Positions 13,915 through 27,500 of a stretch of DNA of 64,000 bases are shown one piece after another. Position numbers and translations under genes: made by a program. Origin of the DNA: Acanthornis magna (taxonomy: Eukaryota; Chordata; Aves; Passeriformes; Acanthizidae); contig JAWUZG010000056.1 of NCBI GenBank assembly GCA_036785705.1, forward strand, positions 3,969,001-4,033,000. Reading direction: 5' to 3'. The notes beneath the pieces were generated by a model. It had not been told where the DNA came from, searched no databases, and was given only the letters and a program-made list of their open reading frames with translations. The first letter of the stretch is position 1; every line of letters begins with the position of its first letter.

Positions 13915-13924
13915 AATCAGATTT

Positions 13925-14008
13925 AGTGAGAACTGCTTTGAGCACAGGACTTGGACTAGCTGATCCCTAGAGTCCCTTCCAACCTTAATTACTCTGTGAT
14001 TCTATGTC
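13925..14008 (+). mobile_element. Second CR1 3' tail fragment, immediately downstream
   Basis: A shorter tail with CTGCTTTGAGCACAGGACT, TTGGACTAGCTGATCC and CAGAGTCC-like text, then CTTCCAACCTTAATTACTC and a terminal TGTGATTCTATG. It lies in the same orientation as the fragment ending 11 bp earlier, so it is a separate insertion or a duplication of the tail. Confidence 0.82.
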
Positions 14009-14787
14009 AGTCACATTTCCAGCACATTTCTGAAACCAAATCAAATCATCCAACTGCAGATACAACCCCCATCTCTACTCTTACACAAAACTCAGCATTA
14101 GTGTTTTATCACTCATAAAGAACATCAGCTGGAGTTATTCCAGTTTGGTTTTTCCCTTGGGGGAGGAGAAGACCACAGTATCAGTACCAAAGAAAGAAAA
14201 AAGATACTGCAATAGCTTTATATAACAAGCATAAATCAATCTTACTTATCTGACTATGGCTTTTTATTTAAAAAATACAACGCCAAAACACACACAAGTA
14301 AAAGATATGTCCATCAAGAAATCACCAACATGAATAAAGATATCAAAGCAGCAATCAAAACATTCAAACACTTCACCTTAAGACAGAATGCCTCTTACCT
14401 TGCTTTTAATCAAGAGAATCATAATCTAGTTACCAAGCACTGCACCATATAAATTTTAGATCATTGTACTCTGAAGATCTGTCAAATGAGGGCCCCAGGA
14501 TAGGCAACAGTATCCCAACTAAGACAGAGCTGGGTTGATTTTCCGAGATACTACTCAGAGCTTACAAGTACGAACAAATGTTTAAGAGTCTTGTATTACA
14601 ATTCCAGTTACAGGTGCACAATAATGGCCTTGACATCTTCCACCTTGACAATAAAAGAGTAGCCTACATAGGTTAATTTCTTTCTAAAACGGGGGGAGGT
14701 GTTGTTTGTTTTGTTTCTGCTTTTTACAGCCCACACAGCCACAGCAAAACTATACATTCTATAGCTAATTTAATTAGGGTGTTCCAA

Positions 14788-14807
14788 ATACACACACACA
14801 CACACAC
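14788..14807. repeat. (AC)n microsatellite
   Basis: A short perfect CA run of about nine dinucleotides, in TJP1 intron 1. Confidence 0.9.
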
Positions 14808-16964
14808 CCCATTTTGCCTCATAGAAGTAGTTGACAACTGCTTTTGTAGTAGCAGGATCAGGGGGGTGGGAGTGTGCTTCCCTGGTATTTTACCCCTTGA
14901 ATCTCAGTATGAAGGAATACGTCACTGGGCAGTAAGACTTTCACCCCTGCCCTGATCGTAGGTACAAAATTTCTTCCTCTGAATCTCAACAAACCACTCT
15001 TAGTAAGAAATTTCAGGTTAAGTGTCCTTCCCTACCCCAAACAACCACACACCCAGATGGCATCTTCCCACCCTCAACTTGGAAAACTGTCAGTTAAGAC
15101 TCAATTTTAGCAGTCACATGGCTGCCAGAACATCTTCAGAACACAGTACAGCCCTGAGCTCACATAAAATTCACACATTCAAAGAAAGTAAGCCTGAAAT
15201 CAAGGATACAGAAAAACAGGAGTTCAAAGAGGAAGAGATGGTGAATGATGTAGAGTAACTTCTTGGGTTAGAAAGTTGTTAGCGACGTTGGAGGAGACAA
15301 TGGTAACAAATAGTTTGGTTTAAAAAGCAGGTTACAGGGAACACAGCAGGGCTCTGTCTTACTTTCAAGTGCAGTGCTTATGAGCCCAGAGAGGAAGAGA
15401 AACAAGTCCAAGAAGTCACTGGAGGAGAAGGAGAACTAGAGCAGCACTGCCATACCCACCTGGCAAGAGGTGGACATGAGACTTGAATGGGAGGACAATG
15501 TAACAAACACCACCACAGCATTCAAAAGGCTTATTCAGCTATCAGCCAGCTAAACACAACTAAACTTTCGAATCAGGCAAGTGTGGAAAGCAGAAAACAC
15601 CTCATTTTTCCTCAGCAAAAAGGACTATCCCCGTCTTATTAACACCTAACTTCCATATTATTTCACCATGAAATGGGTTTTCCTATTTTTCAAAAACACC
15701 TACCTTGAAGAAATATCTGTTAAGCAGGCACAATCTAATTTGAGAGACAGTTGTGAAGTGTCAGTCTCTCCTTGCTAATATGCACATCAGTCTGTTTCAG
15801 GATTTTCCCGCTGAAAAACTCTTTCTAAAGCTAACACATTAATGATTAGTAAGTGTTACAGAAAAAAATAGCATGTTACAGTTGTCCTCGAATTCAATCT
15901 CAAAACTGAGTAACATAACCTTAACAGTACTCAAACCCGGGTAATAACTTGAAGACATAGAAAGAAAAAAACACTAAGATGTATTAGTCTGTAAAACCAG
16001 TATTTAAATTTTGAACAATATAGTGCAGGAGAAGAGACCAGGGAAAAGAGTCTGCATTTTTACGCCAAGTTGTTCCATTGCATTCAGCAGCCCACAGACC
16101 TGCAGATGAACTCCCACATCCCAAGCATCATCTTCCTACAGCTCAGTCAACATCTTCATTTGCATCGGTCCTTGACACCCTTTTTGTTTAGCGTCCATGT
16201 AACATAAATTAAACTTATCTGCTACTACTAGAAAAAAATCAAAGTGATGGTGAAGGTTCATTTTCCAAAGAGTGGCACAAAGGGGCGAACAGGGTCTAAG
16301 AAAAAGGAATTCAGTTGTTGTGGAAACCAAGTGAACAGGTCCTACACCATAACCAAGGCAAGGCACAGCAGCCAGGGGACTTGGAGAGAAGTCTGCTGTC
16401 AGAACGAGTACATCGAGTACCTCGTTAAAACAGCACCTTGAGGCCACTACTTGACAATACAAAGGGTTAAGGAGCAGCAAGAGCCTAAAGCTTGAAGCTA
16501 CTTTCATTCCCAGCACAGAGAATCTCCTTTATTTGCAAAGCTACCCTGAGCTGAAACAAGGAATCAGCCTGGCATTGATGATGGCTTTCTTGGGGTGGAA
16601 AAGGAGCAGCCAAGAAGAGAAGCTAGCAAAATAAAAGAAGGAAACTTCCCAGGTGGTTATTCATTGACTATGAATGTAGAAACACTACCCATATAACAAC
16701 ATACCTGCAGACACTTTGATAACCCTTGCTGCTGCTTTCAAGGCTAACACAGTTGCTTATCACAGCCAGTTACAGAATGGGATTTTTTAAAATATTTTTA
16801 CTCTTAATCCTGGCTATACTATTAGATATTAGCAAAATATGGATGTTTCATTTCAGAAGGCAAAAGAAGCCTCATTTCTACCAAAGGAAGACTTATAAAC
16901 ATGTTTTATAGAAAACATCTACATATTTTTCTACCTTCCAATTTATTAATATTTTCGTTTTTGG

Positions 16965-16993
16965 TTTTTTTTTTTTTGTTTTTTTTTTTTTTT
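16965..16993. repeat. T-rich homopolymer, two runs
   Basis: Two runs of 13 or more T separated by a single G, in intron 1. Confidence 0.9.
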
Positions 16994-19900
16994 AAGTGAT
17001 CCATTCCCTTCTCTTCAGGAGGCTAGGCCACTAACAAGCACAAGAGAAAATAACAGCAGCTCCAGAAGAATCAGCAAGCAAGAAGAACCAGTAAGACACG
17101 TCCACACTTTTTTCCCTTTCCTTAAAAGGACAGGCAGCAGCAACAGGGATGACCCTGCCACCCAAAACATCTTTTCATTTCAATCATAACTCCTCATCTT
17201 CTTAAAGAGAAGCAATGAGACCAGCTCCATTGGGGAGCCGAGACTGGACAAGAGGCACTAAAGCAGGCCTGAGATACTGCCCAGCACCATCAGCTGCCCT
17301 GATCACAATTCTCCTCTTTGATTTACTACTGGCAACAATCCCACCACTGCCTTTCACTATACCAGTGGTGCACAAACAGACCTCTTCAGAAAAGCTGGAT
17401 ACAAACCACTATATATTAACTTAAGAAAAGCAAGTACTTTTTAAAAACAGCATGTTCTTGGTTTTTGGGGTTGGATTTTTTCTCTTTTGTGGACTGCATC
17501 CCTACCCCCACTCGGAATAGCTGAATTCCTAGGAACCCCAGACTGAAGAACTACCCCAGCTATTTCTCACTCACTGAGTCAGGAGCCAACACCCAGTCTC
17601 CTTCCCTCCCCTCATGCAGTGAGGGCAGAAGAGACATTGGCTACAGTCACTGGGAAAAAATGACAGAGTAATTACTGCACAAGAGGCTGTACACAGGCTT
17701 CAGACTGACCTCTGTAGGTATTCAGATTTACATAACCATCACCTCGTTTCCCATCCCACCCTACAGACACACAGCTAGGATTGCTCTCTTTCCTGTCTGC
17801 ACATCAAAGTAGAGGAATGGAGCAAAGGAATTCACTGACATGCTCAGGAGCAGTAATTGTTGACCAGATCAGAACTTCCTAGCAGCAAGTTGCCTTATGC
17901 ATACCATGCAAAACATCACACTTCAAAAGCCATTCTTCTCGTGGAAATCCATTTGGTAGACGTTGAATTATTTCCACCATTGTAGATGAACTAACACTGA
18001 ATTCTACATAAAACTCGGTATGCAAATTTAGAAAGCTTTAATTACCTAAAATTACAACCTTTCAGATCAAATAGCTTCAAGGCCTTTCTTCTGCAGTTTC
18101 AACTTGACCTTCTACTTCCCAAACTGAGTTTTAAGGTGATAAAAAGCCCAAGTAGACCTAAAAACACAGTCCCATCAAAGGGAAAAAGGAACCACACCCA
18201 GAAAGCCAAAGGTTAACCTTAAAAATGGCCACAAAGCTACTTTTGTATTCACATCAGCAATTAAAAATAAACTCATTTCAGTGGAACAAACTGCCTTACC
18301 AGCAGCTCTAACCACATGACACTCTAACTTATATTCCCACAATTTCAAGTATATCCACAAGTCAGGATTATATTCTGGACCAAAACTGCATCATGTCCAC
18401 TCATCACCACTCTGGAATGCACATTCCCAAGCATGCAAGAAATCTATGTGGGCAGAAATGATCAAGACTATTTTAAAATATGCACTGTGCTTCTACAGAA
18501 CTGCATCTTCTAGCTACCTGGAACTGTATTTCAAAACACAGTTGGCAAATCCAAAGCCCTCAAACAAGAGCAAATTTCTCCATTTTTTAAAGTTTTCTGA
18601 TTATATTTCACATTAAAAACTGCAAGAAGGAAAAAATGCAAAACTATAACCTGACACTCCAGTTTACAACCTGAAAACACACTCAAGTTAACACAGCCTT
18701 CACCTCACCCCTGGATTACATCAGCACTCCTTGTGCTACAAAAAGCAGCTCTATTGAACTTCAACATTCTGAATGTAATAAACTCTAAGAAAATAACAAA
18801 AAGGTTACAGACCAGGGGAAATAACTAGTGTAGAATTTTAAGTCTTGCCCCATCTGTTACCTTAGGTTTCACATTCTAAAGCAATTTAAGACTTTAATTG
18901 ACAAAAGAGAAGAAATTCACTTCAAGAGTGACAAAGTTCAAAAAGAAGCAAGGAATAAAGGTAAGAGAAATCCCACTTAGCTGTATTTTCCCCCTCTGCA
19001 AATATTTGTTCACATTGCTGTGCATTAGCTCCAGTCTGTTCCACCAAAAAAAAAAAAAGGGGGAAATCAACAGCAGAAGGACTTCCACACTCTTGCTCTA
19101 TTTGAGTCAGCACCTTGACTCTTATAAGGGAAGGTGCACATCAGAACAGTGTCATTTAATTTCACAGCTAAACAAATTCTTTCAAGAACAAAATTTCACT
19201 AGTACCACACTCTTGCCCTTGGATGTTCCTCATCACCAGCACCCCAATCATCAGGTGTATATTGGCACCTGCAAGTAAAGGATGCCAAAGGCCAATTTTG
19301 TGACAACATGGGCCATGGATAAATCAGCAACCTATTTTTAGGATTGTTCTATGTCCTTTTTTTAAGGAACTAAGTTATTACAATGCAATACAGGAAAAAA
19401 AGAAGCACTTAAAAGGTCTTTTTGCATTCCACCTTTGCTTTACATCTTGCAACTACAGAGTAAACTAAGGATATCAGCTGTCCAATCCTGACAAATTGAA
19501 CACATTATGGTTCCATGAGCATGTACCAATTATCCATTTGCACGCAGTTATCATACTGGTGACATTTTTCCTCAACAATGCACTGTTAACTGAGGAGTCA
19601 GTGCTCCCAAGCCATGTTTACCCTCAAAAGATCAAAGACAACACATGCTTTACCATAACAATAGTGCAGATTATCGATGCACACACTTAACAGACTTAAA
19701 TATTGAGAGCAATGGCAGAGCAATGTCACAGAAGAGTAAAGTTTCTGCAGGGTATAGCTTCTCTCTCCACACTGAAGGGAAGGTTGTTAGTATAGCATTA
19801 GGTATAGAATAGATTAACATCACTATTTCAAATAACCTACAGCCCCACATACCTACATAGAACACATCACTGCATCTACACAATTGAACACAAACATCAG

Positions 19901-22900
19901 CATTACTTTGAAATAATTTTCAAAAGCAGTATTTTAGGTTTTCTTTATTTTTAGGATACAATACAAGCATATTTCCAGTTTGATTTTTCTTCTGCTACTG
20001 CTATTAGCATCAGGTACACACTTTTTACAAGATGAAATCTGAGCTTCTCATGTAAGCAAGTGATAAGCATCAAAAAACACAAAATTGTAGTATCTGAAGT
20101 TTGCACTTGGAACTCAGCCTAAACAAGTCTGACAGAATGGTGAAGTTACATTGCAAAGGATTGTTATTTTTTAGTGGGCTCACTTTACATTTGTTCCATA
20201 TTACATTTAAGAGGTTCTTTTCCCTGTCACCAGAAGAATTAGCCACCTACAGTGCAAGTCAGAAGAACATTTAGCCTAAGCTGTTTGTACCAGTCCACAA
20301 AAACATCATCCAACATTACCAAAAGAAATGCTCCTATTTAAATGAGTGTCCGTTAATTTCATAGACTTGTTTTCAATATTGAGAAGAAGAAGTTTGCACA
20401 CTACAAGCACTCACTAATAAAAATAAAAATTATTGAGGTATTAAAGAAAGCTACAAATAAGCTAACCCATTAAATACTGGCAAAAATTTGACAGTAATCA
20501 CGAATGTCTGACAATGAAAATCTAGACACAGCAGCACTGTAAGTAACACCATAGAATAGAAAGCAGAACAGAAAGAATGTCTGGCATTCCTAGAACTGCC
20601 TTTACAGTTTAAGGACTGGTGATCTCCCTGTCTGTGCAGGCCAGAGGAGCTACCTTTACTATCAGCCCTGAGTACCTAATACAGAGACACATCACAAAGT
20701 ATTTTCTGCAGCAGTCAGTTTGGTACCTTTTAGACACATGGAAAAAAAAATTAAGAATGTTCAAGTACATTGTTCTGATTTTGCACAGATGAGACACATC
20801 AACTGAAGAATCCCAAACGAACCACTACATCAAGATGTGTCCATAATGTAATAGTGGATGTCATGGCTTCAATTCAAATTCGAAATAAATCAACTACGCA
20901 GTAACTCAAGCAGAGCCAGACATATGAGAAACTGCTCTTTCCCTCGGTCATCATCATCTCATCAAGATTAATTCCTGATTGCAAGCCAAGCTATGGTGAA
21001 GATGAGAAGCACGTAGAATATTTCAGAAGAGGAACTCTGAACACAAAGACTAAAAATAAAAGTCTATACATAATTACTGAGAGATGCTACCCATCAAATC
21101 CACCTCTTAGCAAGTATTTCCCATCTGTGCTTAATGGGCAGATGTCTTTTTCGTTTACTCAGCACATTTTTTGAAATGGAAAAGTATGAATGACATTCTA
21201 GTTGTTTATCCAACCAGCTGGAGAAGAAACTGGGCAAGCACTTGGTTAACAGCTGAAAAGCCTGTATAATTTTGGTGAATTACCTGTTTATCCTAGGTTA
21301 CAGCTACAGTTCATTCAACTGTTGCCCAGAAATCTACCAAGTTACCTGTCAATAAGAATGAGATATCGGGGAAGAAAGCAACTGAGTTATCTACAAACCT
21401 GCAAATTCAGCAAGCCATAGTTTTTTCAAAGGAATACCTCCCTAAATGTGTAAGAAACCACAAGAGTTTAGCTTTAGGACACCAGACAAATCTATTTGAT
21501 GAGTCAGTTCAATGCAAAAGCCTATCAGAAGACCACAGCTTGCAGAGAAACCATTCAATCCAGAGCATTCTTTGGGAAAAAAATCCTAAAGATTAAGTAA
21601 CTGTGGATAAAAAATGGTAATAAAGTTCATCAGAAAGATGAGACATTAAAGAGTAGTTCCAGCAAAGACAGCTATAGTACAATTTTATCATTAAAGCCAG
21701 AATTGAACAGCAAAACAAATCTTACTGCCAGAATGTTTTCAAAGCTTGACTGATAATATTCGTACCTTCACAGTCATGTAACTTCTAATGATTTGAAAGA
21801 GAAAACAAAGTGCAATGACAATATCTAAATCTCTACCTCTTGTATCAATGCATTGATTTAGTTGCATCTTTTCCACTCATTTTTGTAGGTTCACCTTCAG
21901 AAGTAATTTTTTCTGAAATTTAATCCTCTCAAGATACCGTAATGTTATCAACACATGTAAGTAATGCATCCTTCTTGCCTCACTGTGCCATTTAAGTTGA
22001 TCCAGATTAACACATGTTGAACCGAGCTGTGGAAAATGTTTTCTTCTATGAAAGTTAGGGTGCAACTACAAAGTACCTACGAAAATATATACAAAACACA
22101 AATATATTTGTCCTACCAAATACCATAAGTACAGACTTTACACCTGAAAAGAAAACATTCGCTAGGTAACTACACCATCTAGTTAGGTTCCTGCTGTAAA
22201 ATCATTACTCATTCTCTTCGCCTCACTGCATTGCTGTAGCAGGAAAAATGAATTACATTCTTTTACAACTTGAAATTTATGTTTTAGTGAATTGTCATTG
22301 TATAGTACATGGTCAAAGAGCAAAGGCAATTTTAAGTATACCAAGTGCTTATCCTTGAATATACACTACTGCTTCAAAAGATTTTAGGCACAGGTTGGGC
22401 GTATTTTGCAGTTACTGGAAGTGCAGCAAACAGGTGAACATCTGATGTCACACTGCCCCCAAACAAGGGGGCAATGATGCCATGCTGTACAAGAGAAGCT
22501 CAGGTTTAGAACTACATAAAACATCATACATGATACATATATACAATATCAATCAGATCAATCCGCCTCTCAGCAGAAAAGAATAGAGACGCTTAGTTTT
22601 TGATCCAAATGCACTGAACTCAAACAGGCTTAGAATCTGAGGTACAAGCAACCAATAGAATATATAAAATATAAACACATTCCCTGGAAACAAAGACTAA
22701 AAACTGTGAATTGCTAAACTTGCCTTTCACAGGTAATGGGCTATTGTGCTTCTTATGTAGAGTCTTATTTGAATTAGATGTCTACTTCCCCCAAACATCC
22801 AGCACCTTATTTTCTGTGAGAATATAGATTCTTTGTGGTTTTGGGGAGAGAAAAAAAACAGTATATCCTTCTAACTGTCTTACCAAGCTACTTGAATATA

Positions 22901-24559
22901 AGATTTTATTCTTTTGGACTTAGTTCTCTTCTTCCCATGATCTCTGCAATTCAGGCACTACCTGATCTAACAACTACTAGTAAAACTAAACAAATGTAAA
23001 GGCAGTAAACAAAAAATCAAGTCAGCTTAATTTTTTATTCATGTTTAGTCCTGCATCTAATACTGAAGAAGGTATGGGCATAGTTACCACGTATGATGCT
23101 CATTAAGCTTCAGACACGAAAAGGAAACGTTTGTCAAATTCTTCTTATTCTTCAGACCAATTCAAGAAAAGACATTCGAGCTCAAACTATAGAATATATG
23201 CTATGTTGCAGTAAACTGCTTTCCACTGTATTCGTCATCAATAAAGGACCATTGTTTTTTTAATCCCTTCCCTCCCCTGCTCTGCCCGGTCACACACACT
23301 TTCTTCTCCCTAATCCACCCACTCTTTAAAGCCACCACATGAACTTTTCAAGGCTGCTTGTTTGCAGCAGCTCTGAATAAACCACACAAACCGAATCTCC
23401 CTCTCACACACGACTATTTTTGAAGTGAAAATTAACACAAATACAATCTAAAGGGAGACAAGTCAACAATTGGGCCCAGATAAGAACTGTGTGTGTAGTC
23501 AGCAGGGAAGAAGTGTTGTTATAGAAAATGGGGGCTAAAAGCATGGAATGAGAGCTGGCTTTGTTCACAGGCAGTAGCCTAAGTGCCTATCAGTCAGCAA
23601 AAGCATTTTTAAAACAGCTGCATCAAAGCTTTCTGCAAGTTAGTCAGCATGTGACAGGCCAGCACATTACAACAGTGCCACAGCAATCTCTGCATAATAG
23701 GAGTGCTCGGAGTGACCTGAAAGGTCAGTGTTTTCAAGCATTCCAGTAATCTGTAAATTGCCTTGGCTTATCGCTTGGAAGCAACATAATTACATTGCTT
23801 GAAGGGCTAGGACAGTAAAGACAGATTTTAGGTATTATGTTTTGGTCAGCTACATACTAACCTCTACACTGTAAGCATATCCAGGAAACAGAATAATGTA
23901 CAAATTTTAAAAAGGAACATTAAAACATCTAAGTTTGCCCTTCTGATAGAGGGAAAACTATTCACAAAGTTCTGTAACACTGTCTATAGTAGTATATGAA
24001 GTAGAAATATCTTTGAAGGTTTTTTATTTCTTAACCAGTGTTCCAAAATGTTTAAAGTTGCTTCCTATAAAACTAGTTTTTAAATACAAGACTGCAACTA
24101 CTACTGAGTAAATTGAAAGGTCCTGCTCTGGAAGTTAAAAGGTGGAGTAAGCAAAATGCAATTTTCATAGTAAGGGTTTAGTTCCAGTTGAAAAACAGTA
24201 CTTTCTATCAGAGAAAAGAAAAATTGGTTTTGCCAGTTATAAACATCCCAAGCAATTTACTCATAGCCAAGCAAGGCTAGTCATTGACTTCACCAACAGA
24301 TTTTTCTAGAAATAGAAAAGCGAAGTTAGATCCATCAGTCAATCTACCCCACAAGATTAAAAATGCAGCATTTAGTTGCCAACAGCCTAATCAGGAACAG
24401 TCAAAACGACTTCAAACCCACTGTTGGATTCACATGTTGCTGCCATGTCCCAACCCACAGAACATAGCTCACCAAGCCGATCCCAAGGCTCCCAGCACAG
24501 GATCTGTACTGGCAGCTCCCCAGTTTGCTTCACCCTGTCCTGGGGAGCCCTTGTGCTGC

Positions 24560-24579
24560 ACACCACCACCACCACCACC
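24560..24579. repeat. (CAC)n microsatellite
   Basis: About six CAC units in a slightly GC-richer stretch of intron 1. The apparent poly-Thr, poly-Pro and poly-Val frames here are repeat artefacts. Confidence 0.85.
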
Positions 24580-27500
24580 GTCTGCTGCCACTGCCACCCA
24601 CCACGAACACCTAGCTCTGCTACTTCACTAGAGGTGAACTCAGGCATTCACCACACACACAGGAGCGAGTAAAACCAAATCCACAGAACAAGGCAAAAAT
24701 TCTCAATTTTAATTCAATCAGAGAAGAAAAGAAAAAGCCTATGCAATATTTCTCTGACTGATTGCTTTTGTTTGAAGTATTTTATTATCAGTAACTACTT
24801 AAAGCATGGTTGATTTTTTTTTTTTTTAATAGAGATAACAAATGCAGTCAGAAGCTCAGGCTAGCAAAATGCACGCTGCAAAAACATCACATTTATGTTT
24901 AAAAGGCATCTCCTGCTTGTTTAAACTACAATGCCAGCAGAACTTCAAGTGAAGGACATAAATCTCACATTATTGTAATATATAAACTAAGTTTACAGCC
25001 AAAAAGACAACCCTAGTATTATCAATAACACAACTGACTTAAAAGGTGCCCTCATCATGCACAAAGAAAAAAAAGCAACCACCACCACTGGTCATTCTAA
25101 AGGAGACGCGATCTCAGTATTGCTCTTGCTATGGCTTACACACCTTCCCAAGACAGAGACATTTACTGCCTGCAAATAAACACAAGTAAGAAAATCTTTT
25201 ATGTTAGCATTGGTATTCAAACAATTTAAACAACAGATCCCCCCATCTGAAACTCAGCACTTTCCCGGGCAGTTCTAGGGCGGATTTACCATTGAACGAC
25301 CAACAATAAACAAATCACAATAAACTACATGAGCATTGAAAAAAAATAACCCTACAGAGTGCTTCTACAGCACTGTATCTGATTCAGATGAAACGTGTTC
25401 TTCATTCAAGCCATAAACATTGTTTCTATAAATCTGTATACCTTTCTTGTACCTCATAGCTAAATGCTCCCTGTTTTAGGAATATTAATCCAGTCTACAT
25501 TATCCACAGAGAGCAAAACCCAATCAAAATGCCAGTGCATTTAGTTCTCTCATATGAGATTACCCTCCAGGAATTTCCATTCTTACATAGCTGGGTTATT
25601 AACAGAGAGGTTTATCCTGTATGCAATGGCCAATCACTTTCCACAACTTAATTTCAATTTTGAAGGAAACACAAGTTCTTTTGTCAGAAAGCCATGCCTT
25701 CAAGCTTGGCTTCAAGATCTTAATATCCACTGGAAAAATGATTTCAGGCAGGCCAGGTTTACAGGAAAAGCCTGTACCCTTGCCACCTAACACTGTGCTG
25801 AGAAACAAAATCATGTGGAGGCCTTCATGGGCAAAGGAGCATTTTTTCCAAATAACATGAAGAACAATGCTGGGTCGAGTAACATGAAAAAGTTTTTAAA
25901 CAAGCATCCTGTGATGAGAGGGTTAACATGATCTGGCCTTCTCCCAGATTAAATTCTGGGGAAGCCAGTCATCCAAAATGAACATGAATTACGTATTTAT
26001 TACAAGTCTTGGAATTTGTTCAGATAAATAATAACTGGCAGAGTTAGCCGCAGGTACTATCCTGATTCTATGCAAATTATAACTAATTAGTGAATTGATA
26101 CCACATTGCCAAGCAGCACCTCAAAGTTACTTGTAGAGTTTTACAGTTACAGTCATTCCAATTGTTACTTCCTATTAAAACCAATGAATCTTCAGATTAC
26201 ATAAATTACACCTATTATATTTTCAATGAAGCTGAAAGCACCTGTGTACATATTGTTCACTTTGTTTGGTTTTTTAAAAATTTTGTTTTTTAAAAAACTG
26301 TTAAATATGTTTTTATACACCTTTTTATAGCAACGTGTGCCAGGTCAGTCCTTTGTCAAAGTCATGTCACCACTGCTGTAATTTAAGTAATAGAAAAACT
26401 GACATCATTGCTCAAATTTCACAATCTGTCCTGTTTCATTATGCTACTGCTTCTAGTTATAATTTAAGGTTATTACTTCCTTTTAATTAACTCAAGAAAT
26501 TGAGCAGTGTCTCTTCAGCCACAAGTTACTCCTCAGTAATTTTTGTGTTTTTGAATTCATGATGAATATAACTAAGTCATTAATGCTGCTGCAAGAGCAC
26601 CATGGCTGTCTAAAGAAAGGGACACAACAAGGTTTGTAGGAAAGGGCAGTGGATGTTATTTCAGCCTCTCAGAGCCACGTCCAAAAGCCTGACCATATGT
26701 TCTGGAGTGTATTAACAAGTCTCTACGCACCTTGCTCATTCTATGTCCCATCTGGATACATCCTAAGAAACAGTCACCAGCCCAGAGTGTAAATAGCTGG
26801 AACAGGTCCATTTAATATTTACAAGAAAAATTTTAAGCTGGATACAGAGAAGGGGGCCATCTGTTAAAGTGATTGCTGACCCGGTGGGGCAGAGGGGAAG
26901 ACACTGTTACTGGACCCCATTCAAACTAGGCAAGGAACCGCCTATACAATCCCAAAGGATCACAAGTTGAAAACTAATTAGTGCCTTTTTAGGAGGGGTG
27001 GGGGAATATTTTATAATTAAGTTCCTAAGAAGAAGTCAAATGTAAAAGGCAGTCGTGAGGAAGACAGAAGGCTGCTCTGCAGTGCAGTACTTACTGAGAA
27101 AAGCCTTGGGAACTACAAATTAAACAAACTGCCTACTTTTGCTCAATTTCTATTTTCAGCATATCAGTACTTGGTATATGTGGGGGTGGGGAGACAAAAA
27201 AGGCCATCAGAACCATACCAGGTTCTGTTGTTGCTTCCTCTGCTATGAGAAGTTAACCACACACCTTCATGATGAGTTATGTAGGCCAAAAAGGTCACAG
27301 TACATTTGCCCACTTCTTCTAAGAATGTGAACTTCTCCAACACAACACTCCCTACTGCTATCATCTTACTGAATTTAGGCTGCCCTCCCCCACCACAAAA
27401 GGGAAGAACATCTGTCTATAATGGATTAGGAAACAAGAATCCTATTAGAGATTACCAAATACTCTCGAGAAAATAAATACTTTTTTAACGTACAGCCAAT

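Noticed and set aside
16136..16516. A 126-codon minus-strand frame in intron 1 with hydrophobic stretches
   Set aside because: No signal peptide logic, domain or splice context is convincing, and it lies in ordinary intron sequence.
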